Positions 35,804-44,342 are shown, numbered from the stretch's first letter. The stretch is 64,000 nt of DNA from Pseudomonas chlororaphis subsp. chlororaphis (GCF_003945765.1 NZ_CP027712.1:1550001-1614000), one strand, 5' to 3'. The notes: generated by a model not told the origin, from the letters alone. Numbers and translations are program-made.

Positions 35804-36794
35804 GGCTCACCTCACAGGCTTGATGATGGTTGAGGAGCGCGGCACAGAGGATTTCGTCAAACTCCTCGATGGCCAGGGGGTCCCATCGTCCATTGCGCAT
35901 CCTGTCGTGGTGCCACTTGATCCCGTTGTAAGTGACGCGCACATGCGTTGCGCTTATTTGAAGTTCAGCGACGCTGCCACTGCTGGCGGACTCCTCCATG
36001 GACTCCCTGATGCGCGATATTGTCACCGGCTTGGCGTGCTTGTTGTGCGCGGTCGATGCGTACGGCTCGCCACACTTGTTGCAACCGCTAGTGAAAGGGA
36101 TGAACTCATGAACGCAAGGCTTTGAGCTGGCGAGCAGGATTGCCGCCTCGGCAATAGCTCGTAGTGAGTCCTGATTGTTACTGCCGGCGATTCGCTTCAG
36201 TAGGGCGAAATATGCCTTCGCCTCTTGGCTTTTCTCGATACCGATCTGGCTAGCCTTTGTCAGCTTGGCACGTAGGGTGTCGCGCTCTTCTTTCAACAGC
36301 GCATAGCCCGTCTGGTAAATGCCGAGGTCGTCTTGCAGCCGCTCAGCTTCGCTCACAGAAGCATGGCTGGACACCGGTTTCCAGGCGCGGCGCATCCAAG
36401 CAGAAAAAACCGCTCGGTATGCGTAATGCTCACGGGCGAACTTGTCGGATGTGCTCGATCCGGCTGCTCGAATGTAGGTGTCGCGGTTTGCGCAGTACTG
36501 CAGGCCTTCCGGAACCGGAAATTCCCTCTCGTATTCGGCTCGTTCGTCACGCGGGAAGGGCTTATACCCCACAACTGGCTGCGCGGGCGGGCGTTCCCGA
36601 GCGATTAGCGTTGCATCAACACTGGCTGCCTCGCGCAGCTTTTCGTGGGGTATAAGTGCCTCGGCAGTGGCGCAGACAGGGTCAATAATGCCTGCTGCTT
36701 CGCAGCAGAGACTCTTTGTTTCTTGCGCGTCGACGCCGCAAGTGTTGCGGAGCAAAGCGGGCATAGATTGGGTGTTGGTCTGTTCGATCTTCAT
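35796..36794 (-). CDS. Phage protein of unknown function
   Basis: A 332-residue protein not recognised. The first 60 residues are low-complexity. A central helical segment (about 150-215) may form a coiled coil (ERDTLRAKLTKASQ). The C-terminal third carries a CNKCGEPY knuckle and aromatic-rich stretches. It is part of the leftward early operon. Confidence 0.65.
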   Translation of the reverse strand: MKIEQTNTQSMPALLRNTCGVDAQETKSLCCEAAGIIDPVCATAEALIPHEKLREAASVDATLIARERPPAQPVVGYKPFPRDERAEYEREFPVPEGLQYCANRDTYIRAAGSSTSDKFAREHYAYRAVFSAWMRRAWKPVSSHASVSEAERLQDDLGIYQTGYALLKEERDTLRAKLTKASQIGIEKSQEAKAYFALLKRIAGSNNQDSLRAIAEAAILLASSKPCVHEFIPFTSGCNKCGEPYASTAHNKHAKPVTISRIRESMEESASSGSVAELQISATHVRVTYNGIKWHHDRMRNGRWDPLAIEEFDEILCAALLNHHQACEVSHG

Positions 36795-36873
36795 GCCGCT
36801 TTACTCCGATGTTCGATTGCAAGTTGGTCCATCAGGTTGGGTGAAGCGCTTGCCGGTGTGGGGTGAGTCCGGG

Positions 36874-37095
36874 TCATGCGGCCTCCTTGACCAGATCGGC
36901 CAGCAGCAGGGCGTGTTCGGTGGTTTTACGGAGTTCGCGCAAGGCGTCGGCGCCGATCAGCACGGCCAGCTGGCGGTCGAACTCTTTACGGAAGCGCGAC
37001 AGTTCTTGCAGCTCGGTGGTGGCTTTTGTGCATTTTTCCTGCAGCTCGCCGGCCGCCTCTGGGCTCAAGCGCAGTAATGGGATAGGGCGCTTCAT
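36874..37095 (-). CDS. Small coiled-coil phage protein
   Basis: A 73-residue protein, almost entirely helical (SPEAAGELQEKCTKATTELQELSRFRKEF). Function unknown. Its start overlaps the upstream gene's stop by four bases (ATGA). Confidence 0.6.
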   Translation of the reverse strand: MKRPIPLLRLSPEAAGELQEKCTKATTELQELSRFRKEFDRQLAVLIGADALRELRKTTEHALLLADLVKEAA

Positions 37096-37496
37096 GCTGC
37101 GTCCTCCTGAGCTACCGGCTCCAACGCCTCGGCCATGGCAAGAACCTGGTCCTGCAAGGCGAGCGTTTCGCGGGTGATGGTCTTGCCGGTGCGCAGTGCG
37201 CCGAAGGTTGCGGCGGCAATCCTCAGCTTGTCGGCGACGTCCAACAGAAACTCCCGTGACTGGCCGGCCTTGAGCTTTTTGCAGTGCTGGGCGAGGTGCA
37301 GGTGATCGGCCTGGATGAATTGCAGGGAGGCCTTCAGTTCCCTGATGGTCTTTGCGTTTTCTGCTTGGGTAACTTCTTTTCCTTCCAGCAGGCCTTTCGC
37401 CTGGCCATCCTTGCGGCCGAAAAAATAGCCGAGGTTGATCAGCAGAATGGCGGCGAGTGTCAGGCCGATCAGTGCATAGATTTGAATCGCGGTCAT
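37092..37496 (-). CDS. Small membrane-anchored phage protein
   Basis: A 134-residue protein with one N-terminal membrane segment (about 5-26, IYALIGLTLAAILLINLGYFFG) and a helical cytoplasmic tail. Function unknown. The topology resembles short phage proteins that sense or alter the host membrane, but no family is recognised. Confidence 0.65.
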   Translation of the reverse strand: MTAIQIYALIGLTLAAILLINLGYFFGRKDGQAKGLLEGKEVTQAENAKTIRELKASLQFIQADHLHLAQHCKKLKAGQSREFLLDVADKLRIAAATFGALRTGKTITRETLALQDQVLAMAEALEPVAQEDAA

Positions 37497-37543
37497 GTGG
37501 TGTGCTCCTGGTGGTTTGCTGGCCGGTGGTGGCGGCCGTTGGG

Positions 37544-37861
37544 TTAGTCGTTTGCTTCGGCTTGTGCTCGAGGCATTTCCTCGTCCGCCCTGTAGGCTCT
37601 GATATCGATCAGCGCAGCGACATGTCGGATGTGCACGTATTTCGGCGCCTTGCGGCTGCTGTCCAGCGTGGTCACGGGTAACTCGATCCTGCCGCTGGTG
37701 ATCTCTGCCGCAAACGACTCCTTGTTGAGGTTGCGGAAATACTGCTCGCGCAGCCTTTCAAGGGGGATCAACACGTCACCGAAGGTTCGGTAGAGCAGTT
37801 CGACAGTGGATGAATCCGGTGCGGGGTGCAGTCGCAGCGGTGCTTGGCTGTTATTGCTCAT
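37544..37861 (-). CDS. PrtN-type pyocin/late-gene activator
   Basis: A 105-residue protein whose core (TVELLYRTFGDVLIPLERLREQYFRNLNKESF...GRIELPV...SSRKAPKYVHIRHVAALID) follows the pattern of PrtN, the activator of pyocin genes in P. aeruginosa. PrtN acts on repeated P boxes before lysis and structural genes. Start MSNNSQ is chosen at the ATG inside the end of the next upstream gene. In this prophage it is likely the switch from repressor control to late expression (see the repeat array at 45030-45083). Confidence 0.82.
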   Translation of the reverse strand: MSNNSQAPLRLHPAPDSSTVELLYRTFGDVLIPLERLREQYFRNLNKESFAAEITSGRIELPVTTLDSSRKAPKYVHIRHVAALIDIRAYRADEEMPRAQAEAND

Positions 37862-38033
37862 GGCTCTGTTGGGCCTCCTTGCGTTTGTGGCGTGCCGGGT
37901 GGTTCCAGGCATTCAGGCAGTGGCTTTTGGTCAACTCCCGCAGATGTTCCGGTACCTCAAGGAGCGCAGCGTTGCGCTCCTCTTTAGTACGCAGGGCTAA
38001 GATCTGGCGGGCGTATTCTCTAGGCCACGTCAC
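37851..38033 (-). CDS. Small phage protein (start uncertain)
   Basis: About 60 residues: VTWPREYARQILALRTKEERNAALLEVPEHLRELTKSH..., ending in a basic tail. The frame is open up to 38087, but the upstream part overlaps the next gene heavily, so the GTG at 38033 is the most sensible start. Recurrent small protein beside PrtN-like genes in Pseudomonas prophages, as I recall. Function unknown. Confidence 0.55.
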   Translation of the reverse strand: MTWPREYARQILALRTKEERNAALLEVPEHLRELTKSHCLNAWNHPARHKRKEAQQSHEQ

Positions 38034-38310
38034 GGCGGTCTGGAGTTGCCGGGATCTCCGGCATCTCCAGCCCCAGCTGTTCAGCAAGCCAGCGCAGGCC
38101 GGCTTGCTTCACTCGGGTGGACTGGCTGTATTGCATCCCGAAATCCGGGTGCCACCATTGGCCGTTCTTGATGCTCAAGTACTCCCGGTCCCGGTGGGGG
38201 TAGGCCGGCAGCTTTTTGTCGTTGAGCAGGCCCTTCTCGCGCATGAGCTTGATCAGCGTTGGGCGGGTGATGCCGAAGTACTTGGCGGTCTTTGCGAGGT
38301 CGCGTTCCAT
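38020..38310 (-). CDS. Small DNA-binding phage regulator
   Basis: A 96-residue protein with a helix-turn-helix-like start (LAKTAKYFGITRPTLIKLMREKGLL) followed by aromatic stretches. It resembles the C-terminal DNA-binding part of KilA/antirepressor proteins (KilAC-like). It probably regulates early phage genes. Target unknown. Confidence 0.65.
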   Translation of the reverse strand: MERDLAKTAKYFGITRPTLIKLMREKGLLNDKKLPAYPHRDREYLSIKNGQWWHPDFGMQYSQSTRVKQAGLRWLAEQLGLEMPEIPATPDRRDVA

Positions 38311-38319
38311 GGTTGCCCC

Positions 38320-38910
38320 CTATGCCGCGTGTGCTGCAGGAGTTGCGACTGCAGCCAGGTGGTTGATGGACTCGACGATCTTCTCGTACATCTCGGTGTC
38401 GCTACCGCACACGGTGAAGCACTTGGTGCGGGGCTTCTTCACACCAATGCTCATGATGGTCGTCACGGCTTTGCGCGTGATGTTGCGATGGAGGGCAATG
38501 TGAATGGGGAGGTCGAACCCCATGTCCAGGCTGAGGGTGCCGCCTGTGCGCACCAGCTCAAACACCTGCTGCCGTTGTTCGGCTTCAAAGGTGCCGAAGC
38601 GGCGGCTTGCATGAGGAAGTGTCAGCAGATCGCCTGAACTGCTTGGGTCGAAGGGGCCGTTTACGATCTCCTCGATAAAGTCGGCCAGCTTGAGGTGCAT
38701 CTTCTTTTCGTTCGGTAGGGTCAGCGTGTGGCGTTCGCTACCCAGCTCGACAGTGAAGAGCGTGTCGGATTTGCTGCGTTCAACCTTTAGGCGGAACGAC
38801 AGCACATCACGCCGCGGGGTGGACCGAAGCGTATGAGTAAAGGTTTCGGTCAGATTGACCTGGGCGTTTAGCAGCCGCAGCGTGCGATTGTCGAGTTTGT
38901 ACTTCCTCAT
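38320..38910 (-). CDS. Phage protein of unknown function
   Basis: A 196-residue protein, not recognised: basic N-terminus (MRKYKLDNRTLRLLNAQVN), mixed alpha/beta body. The start at 38910 overlaps the upstream gene's stop as ATGA, supporting it over the frame open to 38994. Part of the leftward early operon. Confidence 0.65.
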   Translation of the reverse strand: MRKYKLDNRTLRLLNAQVNLTETFTHTLRSTPRRDVLSFRLKVERSKSDTLFTVELGSERHTLTLPNEKKMHLKLADFIEEIVNGPFDPSSSGDLLTLPHASRRFGTFEAEQRQQVFELVRTGGTLSLDMGFDLPIHIALHRNITRKAVTTIMSIGVKKPRTKCFTVCGSDTEMYEKIVESINHLAAVATPAAHAA

Positions 38911-39083
38911 GCTGCATGCCCTCCGCCGTTCGGGCTGAATGGAGTAGGGGTGCTGCGGGGTTTTTGCTTGGATTTGCTTGCGACGAATTCGCACCCGCTC
39001 TCACGGGCCAGGCGGCGGACTTCAAAGGTGCGGAAGGGGTCAGCAGCGGCCGGGTGGACGTGCAGGGTTGCTGTGGTGTGCAT
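38907..39083 (-). CDS. Small phage protein, first gene of the leftward operon
   Basis: A 58-residue protein (MHTTATLHVHPAAADPFRTFEVRRLARESG...). Not recognised. It is the promoter-proximal gene of the operon ending at the excisionase and integrase, and lies directly below the paired operators at 39122-39159. Confidence 0.6.
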   Translation of the reverse strand: MHTTATLHVHPAAADPFRTFEVRRLARESGCEFVASKSKQKPRSTPTPFSPNGGGHAA

Positions 39084-39121
39084 GGTATTGCCTCGCTCTG
39101 TGGTGGAAGAGTGAGGCAAAT

Positions 39122-39159
39122 ATCAACCGATGGTTGATTGTTGTCAACTGATGGTTGAT
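39122..39159. promoter_or_regulatory. Two phage-repressor operators upstream of the leftward operon
   Basis: Two 17-bp palindromes: ATCAAC-cgatg-GTTGAT at 39122-39138 and GTCAAC-tgatg-GTTGAT at 39143-39159, centres 21 bases (two helical turns) apart. The same pattern recurs at 40769-40785 before cro. They should bind the S24 repressor and shut the PrtN-containing operon. Confidence 0.85.
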
Positions 39160-39265
39160 CAGTGCGTGGGGTGGCGATTTAATGGCTTTGTCGTGGAGTA
39201 CCACATATTCTTGATTTTTAGCCTTACTGGGCACAGGTCAGTAAGGCGCCAGATGGGGATATGTT

Positions 39266-39982
39266 GTGACTGAGATTTGTAAGTGTAAGCGTCAAGATTC
39301 TTTAAGTGTTTTTTTTCAGAATTACATTGGACATTTTGTTACTTTGCTTGCGGTAGTTATTACTGTCATTGGTGGATTCTTGACGTTCAATCATCAATGG
39401 GAAATGAATCGTCATGATCGATTGGTATCGGATGCGCATAAGGTTTCTGATGAGCTGACCGTGTTATTGTTCAACGATCTTAAATACTTGAAGGTTCTAA
39501 ATGATAGCATTTCAAAGGGTGAAGATTGGGAGAGGTTTGTGCAAGGCCCATATGCAGAGTATCTAACTCGCAAGGAGGTTTGGCGCAGAGATGTAATCAT
39601 TATGCATTATAAAGTCGAACGCTACTTCGGTAGCGACATTGCAAATGATCTCATAAATACCGAAAAGCTCATTTCTGGCGCTTCTTATGAGGATCTCAGT
39701 AGTCCCTCTCCTTGCGCTACGCCAGCAGATGCTGAGCGCAGCCTTATGGTGACGTCTGACGTGATTGAGTGCCAGATCCGCATGGCTGCTTATCTGAAGA
39801 TGAAACTATCGAAAGATTCAGACGACGTATTTGGTGATATCACTCGAGATATTAACCTGTCTCGAAATAACGCTGAGAATATGAGATTGTATGACAGAGG
39901 TATCGTTTCTTATATCCGAGCGATTAATTCAAGGCTGACTAGTTTGGGGGAGGTAAGTGTTCAGCCGCTAATTGATAACTAG
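39266..39982 (+). CDS. Single-pass membrane moron protein
   Basis: A 238-residue protein with one membrane segment (about 21-41, NYIGHFVTLLAVVITVIGGFLTF) after a short basic Cys-containing N-terminus, then a large helical domain. GC content is markedly lower than in the neighbours. It is transcribed against both flanking regulatory genes and sits between the repressor and the early operon, the usual place for lysogenic-conversion or superinfection-exclusion genes. The start is GTG behind GGGGAT. No family recognised. Confidence 0.72.
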   Translation: MTEICKCKRQDSLSVFFQNYIGHFVTLLAVVITVIGGFLTFNHQWEMNRHDRLVSDAHKVSDELTVLLFNDLKYLKVLNDSISKGEDWERFVQGPYAEYLTRKEVWRRDVIIMHYKVERYFGSDIANDLINTEKLISGASYEDLSSPSPCATPADAERSLMVTSDVIECQIRMAAYLKMKLSKDSDDVFGDITRDINLSRNNAENMRLYDRGIVSYIRAINSRLTSLGEVSVQPLIDN

Positions 39983-39988
39983 CACGAG

Positions 39989-40720
39989 TTATTCAGGGAT
40001 GAATGAGCCTACCACCTTTCCGCAAATGTGCGTTTCTTCTGTGATGTCAATGATTGGATATTGCGGATTGATTGGCCTTAGGAACTGACGTCCTGCATCT
40101 TCGACCAGAATTTTAAATGTAGCTTCATTGGTGCGAGGAACTCTTGCAATAACTCTATCGCCAGTCTTGGTTTCTGCTTCAGGGTCCACAAATAGGATGC
40201 AGCCAGCCGGGTAGCTTCTCCCCGGTCCAGGATTCGTCATCGAGTCGCCAAGGACTTTTAGTGCGTATCCGTGGTTGCTGATCGGAACAGGGCAAGAAAG
40301 CCAAGAATCAGCATCATATGATTCAAAATTTGAAATCGCCTCGCTCCAAGCGCCTGCCTGCACCCACGAGATCAATGGAACCTTGCCAAAGCGTTGGTTA
40401 ACTTCACTAACGTTACTCTCGTCACTGACAACCAGCTGGCGCACATTGCTTTCGCCGGTCTGTTCTTTCGGCAGTACGCCATATTCAAGCCACTCCCGGC
40501 GTACTTTCAGCCAGGAGCAAAGTGCAACCATACTGTCTGCTTCGGCGATGGCTTCGCCGTTGAGCCATTTACTGACAGCTTGAGTTGTCTTATCGACCCC
40601 CAAACTTTTCAATTTACGATGGATATCGACCCCTCGGCCTCGGCTGCGTACGCCGGCATCGTCGAGAGCTTCATGAAGGCGCGAGCTGAAAGCGGCGCGG
40701 AGTGCATTTTTATCAACCAT
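39989..40720 (-). CDS. LexA/CI-type S24 phage repressor (PrtR-like)
   Basis: A 243-residue repressor. The N-terminal helix-turn-helix (about 20-75, HRKLKSLGVDKTTQAVSKWLNGEAIAEAD) is followed by an S24 peptidase domain. The domain has the cleavage site Ala-Gly in SWVQAGAWSEA, the catalytic Ser in VLGDSMTNPGPG and the catalytic Lys in ATFKILVEDAG. RecA-stimulated self-cleavage after DNA damage should lift repression. The start MVDKNAL is taken because it begins the DNA-binding domain; the frame is open to 40876 across the operator. It closely resembles PrtR in layout. Confidence 0.93.
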   Translation of the reverse strand: MVDKNALRAAFSSRLHEALDDAGVRSRGRGVDIHRKLKSLGVDKTTQAVSKWLNGEAIAEADSMVALCSWLKVRREWLEYGVLPKEQTGESNVRQLVVSDESNVSEVNQRFGKVPLISWVQAGAWSEAISNFESYDADSWLSCPVPISNHGYALKVLGDSMTNPGPGRSYPAGCILFVDPEAETKTGDRVIARVPRTNEATFKILVEDAGRQFLRPINPQYPIIDITEETHICGKVVGSFIPE

Positions 40721-40768
40721 GGGTTGAGAGTGCCACGGAGCTTGCGCAATAGTCAGTTGATGTTTAAT

Positions 40769-40785
40769 ATCAACTCCAGGTTGAT
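40769..40785. promoter_or_regulatory. Repressor operator between cI and cro
   Basis: ATCAAC-tccag-GTTGAT, a perfect 6-5-6 palindrome of the same design as the pair at 39122-39159. A half-site GTTGAT lies at 40756-40761. It sits about 49 bases before the repressor start and 15 bases before cro, able to control both. Confidence 0.85.
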
Positions 40786-40799
40786 AAATGGAGGGTGTC

Positions 40800-41060
40800 A
40801 TGCTGGACCCCGCAGATTTTCCGAATGCTATTGCGTTCGCTTTTGAAGCTGTAGGCGGCATTGGGGCCGCCGCCAAGGTCTGTGACAGGAGTTATCAGGC
40901 GCTGAACAAATGGCGTCAGGCTGCTTGTTTGCCACGAACCGACTACACCGGTGAGACCCAGTACGCTGTGCTCTTGGCAACAGAGGCTAAGCAGAAGGGG
41001 AACGGCTTTGAACCGGCCTGGCTGCTGAGCGCATCTTCACCACATAGAGCTGCCGCATAG
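40800..41060 (+). CDS. Cro-like DNA-binding protein
   Basis: An 86-residue protein with helix-turn-helix AVGGIGAAAKVCDRSYQALNKWRQ, divergent from the S24 repressor and behind the shared operator. The ATG follows GGAGGGTGTC. By position it is the lytic-side Cro/CI-family regulator. Confidence 0.85.
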   Translation: MLDPADFPNAIAFAFEAVGGIGAAAKVCDRSYQALNKWRQAACLPRTDYTGETQYAVLLATEAKQKGNGFEPAWLLSASSPHRAAA

Positions 41061-41069
41061 TTTAGTTAG

Positions 41070-41093
41070 AAAAAAGGCGACCTAAAGGCCGCC
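41070..41093 (-). terminator. Minus-strand terminator facing cro
   Basis: On the minus strand, GGCGGCC-TTTA-GGTCGCC is followed by TTTTTT. It implies a leftward transcript from the region between cro and cII that ends just past cro. Confidence 0.65.
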
Positions 41094-41399
41094 CAGTTCC
41101 TCCCGGCACGCACCACCACAGCGCTGTCGGGTCGCGGTAAAAGGTAGGCGGGCACACCACATGCGAACCGCCGACTCTTACCGCGCTTTCCAAGATACGG
41201 ATACCTTGGGTTGCTGCCTTTCTCCACCACAGATAGGGCAGCTGTTGCGCCAGAGGTGAGCGACGGATCGCTTGCCTCGGCACGGTGCCGGTGTCGGTCT
41301 TGCGGACCTAGCCGGCGTTTGGGCCTCTTCAAGCCACGCGGCAAATGTATCACCACTGCATGTCGCGCGGCACTGGCAACTTACAAGGATTAATGCCAT
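41094..41399 (-). ncRNA. Candidate leftward regulatory RNA / Ash-like leader (c4-type?)
   Basis: This 300-base gap between cro and cII has no supported rightward gene, but the minus strand is structured and ends in an intrinsic terminator. A minus-strand frame (41066-41356) reads ..AVVVRAGRNWAAF, which reminds me of the VRAGQP-type motif of Ash/Icd proteins from P4- and P1-like phages. In those phages the matching RNA is the c4 antisense RNA. This is inference from pattern memory only. Confidence 0.35.
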
Positions 41400-41916
41400 G
41401 AGCCGTATCGCTCTGAGTTCAATCGACCGGGCACAGCAGGAAATCCTGCCGCTCGATCTCGCGCTTTACCATGCTGCTCGGGACTACCCGGGCGGCGCCG
41501 CAGCCATCGCCGCCACCACCGGCAGAAACGCCACCACCCTGCAGCACAAACTATCCCCGACCCACCCCAGCCACACCGTGAACATTCAAGAGTTCGGCGA
41601 GATCCTGGAACTGACCAAGGATCGCCGCATTCTGGATGCGGTGCATGCACTGGTCGGAGACACGACTTGGCAGGAGCTGGCTGAGGCGTACACCAACGAC
41701 ATGCCCGAGACCCTGACCACCGGCATTGCGGAGTATTTCCGGCAGGTGGCCGCCCTGGCCGAGACTTGGGCCAAGAGCATCGGCGATGGGGTGGTGAGCG
41801 ACCAAGAACTGGCCGCGATTCGCCTGCAGGTGTTCCGCGGTATTCAAGGGCTGCTGGGGTTGTTCAACCGCGCTACCTATGTCAACCAGACAACGCGGGG
41901 TGCTGACCGTGGCTGA
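41398..41916 (+). CDS. CII/CP76-type phage regulatory protein
   Basis: A 172-residue protein of the Phage_CP76 regulatory family (ALYHAARDYPGGAAAIAATTGRNATTLQHKLSP...HTVNIQEFGEILELT). It has a lambda-CII-like helix-turn-helix in the first 70 residues and a helical tail. It probably sets the lysis-lysogeny choice or replication timing. The start MSRIALSS follows AAGGAT. Confidence 0.88.
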   Translation: MSRIALSSIDRAQQEILPLDLALYHAARDYPGGAAAIAATTGRNATTLQHKLSPTHPSHTVNIQEFGEILELTKDRRILDAVHALVGDTTWQELAEAYTNDMPETLTTGIAEYFRQVAALAETWAKSIGDGVVSDQELAAIRLQVFRGIQGLLGLFNRATYVNQTTRGADRG

Positions 41917-42136
41917 CATTGCCGACTTTGCCAACGACCTGGTGCAGGAGCGTATCGACCAGGCGCTTGCTGCACGTAACGCCGCCAAGCCTGCTTTGGC
42001 AGCGCATTCGTTCATGTTCTGTGAGGGATGCGATGAGCCAATCCCGGAAGCACGCCGTTTAGCTTCTCCGGGGTGCACCCAGTGTGTGGGCTGTCAGGCA
42101 GTCGACGAAGCGTGGGAGGCCCGCCATGCTCGATGA
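41909..42136 (+). CDS. TraR/DksA-type zinc-finger protein
   Basis: About 75 residues: VADIADFANDLVQERIDQALAARN, then a four-cysteine zinc finger (CEGCDEPIPEARRLASPGCTQCVGC) as in TraR/DksA. Such short phage homologues bind the RNA-polymerase secondary channel and mimic the ppGpp/DksA effect on host promoters. The likely start is GTG overlapping the CII stop (GTGGCTGA); an ATG at 41879 is an alternative. Confidence 0.85.
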   Translation: MADIADFANDLVQERIDQALAARNAAKPALAAHSFMFCEGCDEPIPEARRLASPGCTQCVGCQAVDEAWEARHAR

Positions 42137-44342
42137 AGTGTTGGGGCAATTCGCAGACTACGGCCTTGAGCCCGCGCAGCCGCTGGTTTTCGGCAAGCTG
42201 ACACGCTGCAAAACCTCGCAGGACAAGGGCAAGGAAAAGAACGGTTGGTACGTCGTCCATGAGCATCGGACTGAGAAAGGCGAGACGCTGATTTTCGGCA
42301 GCTTCGGTGACTGGCGCTCGGGCGAGACGCAGAAAATCAAGGTCAAGGTCGGGCGGATGTCACCGGAGGAGCGCGAGGTTATGCGCGCTCGGCAGGAAGA
42401 GGCCAAGCGCCGCGCCGCCGAGATCGCGGCTAATGCCGCACGTCGGGCGGCGAAACGGGCGGCAGGTATGTTCAACCGCATGCCGGAAAAGGGTCGCAGC
42501 GACTATCTGGATCGCAAACAGATCGTCGGCTTCGGCGTTCGCTATGCGCCGCGGTCTGGGTCTTTCCTGGTGCCGATGTGCAACGTACGGGACGAGATTG
42601 TCGGCCTGCAGGTGGTCTTTCCATCGAAGCAGGAGGACACCGGCCGGGACAAGTCCTATTGGCCCTACGGGATGTCGAAGGAGGGGGCGTTTCACTTGAT
42701 CGGCCCGCATCCGGATCCTGGGGAGCCTGTGCTGGTCTGTGAGGGATACGCTACCGGCGCCAGCCTGCATATGGCGACTTCGCTGACAGTCGCCGTCGCG
42801 TTCGATGCGGGCAACCTATTGGTGGTCTGCAAGGCCATGCGCGAGCGCTTTGCAGGCTGCCCGCTGATCATCTGCCGAGACGATGACTGGAAGACCACGA
42901 AGCCGAATGGTGATCCATGGAACCCTGGCGAGGAGAAGGCCAACAATGCCGCGCTGATCGTCGGTGGCCAAGTGGTTGCGCCGATCTTTTCCGGCGAGCG
43001 ACAAGAGAAGTGGACCGACTTTAATGACCTGCATGTTGCCGAAGGCCTGGAGGCGGTACGTCGCCAGGTATTGGCGGTGGTCAAGCCGCCTGCAGCCGGC
43101 GGCTGGAAGGATCTGTTGGCTCGTAGCGAAAGCGGCGCATTGATCGCCCATATGCAGAACGTCGAGCTGATCCTGGCCAATGACGAACGCTGGGCCGGGG
43201 TGATCAGTTACAGCGCCTTCAGCTCGAAGATCGTTAAGTTGCGTGCGGCCCCTTATGGCGGTGGCACGGGCGATTGGGCCGACATCGACGATATGCGTGT
43301 CATGAAGTGGCTCGCGCAGCAGTATAACTTGCGGGTCAAGGCGTCCCACGTGATTGAGGCGGTCAGTGTGGTTGCCCATGACCATGCCTTTCACCCGGTG
43401 CGCCAGTATCTGCAAAAGCTGGAATGGGACCGAGTGCCACGCCTGGAAAGCTGGTTGACTGACGTCATGGGCGTGAAGCCCAGCGACTACACGTCCAAGG
43501 TCGGCAAACGCTGGATGCTCTCGGCTGTTGCCAGGGTGATGAAGCCCGGCTGCAAGGCCGACTCGGTGATGATTCTCGAAGGGGCTCAGGGCGCTGGTAA
43601 GTCAACGGCGATGAGCATCCTCGGCGGCGAGTGGTTCATGGACACGCCGTTCGCCTTGGGCGACAAGGACGGTTTCCAGGCAATCCGCGGTAAGTGGATC
43701 GTCGAACTGGGCGAGCTGGACAGCTTCAACAAGGCCGAGTCGACCAAGGCCAAGCAGTTCTTCTCGGCATCCACTGATACCTACCGCGAGAGCTACGGCC
43801 GCAGGACTATGGACGTGCCACGCCAGTGTGTTTTCGTGGGTACGACCAACCAGGACGAGTACCTGAAGGACGCCACGGGCAACCGCCGCTATTGGCCGGT
43901 GGCATGTACCAAGGTCGAGCTCGAGCTGCTGCGGCAGATCCGCGATCAGCTGTGGGCCGAGGCCATGTTCTGCTACGAGGCAGGCGACCTCTGGTGGGTA
44001 ACGTTGGACGAGGCGGCGATGTTCGGCGAAGTACAGGACGAACGCTTCGTGGTGGATGAGTGGGAAGGTCCAATCCTGACCTGGCTTGAAGAGTCGCAGA
44101 TCGGCGAAACCACCACTGGCAGTGAGGTGCTGGCCAGTGCGCTGAAGCTCGACTACGGGCATTGGGGCAAGCCGGAGCAGATACGGGTCGGCGCGATCAT
44201 GCACCGGCTGGGTTGGCGGCGTGTGCGTTTGCCGGCGTTGGTGAAAAGCGGTCAGCGGCCCTGGGCTTACAAGAAGCCGGCCGGGTGGGGCGGTGCGTCA
44301 GCGTTGCAGCGGGAAGCGTTCGAGGAGCCTTGCTTTGATTAA
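42126..44342 (+). CDS. Phage primase/helicase of the VapE type
   Basis: A 738-residue replication protein. The N-terminal half holds an Arg/Ala-rich linker and a Toprim-like domain (VLVCEGYATGASLHMAT; PLIICRDDDWK). The C-terminal half is a P-loop helicase/VapE domain with Walker A LEGAQGAGKSTAM and a following GELDSFNKAE acidic motif. Together these are typical of temperate-phage primase-helicases that start replication. The ATG lies at the end of the zinc-finger gene (11-base overlap). Confidence 0.9.
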   Translation: MLDEVLGQFADYGLEPAQPLVFGKLTRCKTSQDKGKEKNGWYVVHEHRTEKGETLIFGSFGDWRSGETQKIKVKVGRMSPEEREVMRARQEEAKRRAAEIAANAARRAAKRAAGMFNRMPEKGRSDYLDRKQIVGFGVRYAPRSGSFLVPMCNVRDEIVGLQVVFPSKQEDTGRDKSYWPYGMSKEGAFHLIGPHPDPGEPVLVCEGYATGASLHMATSLTVAVAFDAGNLLVVCKAMRERFAGCPLIICRDDDWKTTKPNGDPWNPGEEKANNAALIVGGQVVAPIFSGERQEKWTDFNDLHVAEGLEAVRRQVLAVVKPPAAGGWKDLLARSESGALIAHMQNVELILANDERWAGVISYSAFSSKIVKLRAAPYGGGTGDWADIDDMRVMKWLAQQYNLRVKASHVIEAVSVVAHDHAFHPVRQYLQKLEWDRVPRLESWLTDVMGVKPSDYTSKVGKRWMLSAVARVMKPGCKADSVMILEGAQGAGKSTAMSILGGEWFMDTPFALGDKDGFQAIRGKWIVELGELDSFNKAESTKAKQFFSASTDTYRESYGRRTMDVPRQCVFVGTTNQDEYLKDATGNRRYWPVACTKVELELLRQIRDQLWAEAMFCYEAGDLWWVTLDEAAMFGEVQDERFVVDEWEGPILTWLEESQIGETTTGSEVLASALKLDYGHWGKPEQIRVGAIMHRLGWRRVRLPALVKSGQRPWAYKKPAGWGGASALQREAFEEPCFD

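Noticed and set aside
35504-36125. Rightward frames over the excisionase and zinc-finger genes
   Set aside because: Opposite strand to a compact leftward operon with ATGA overlaps.
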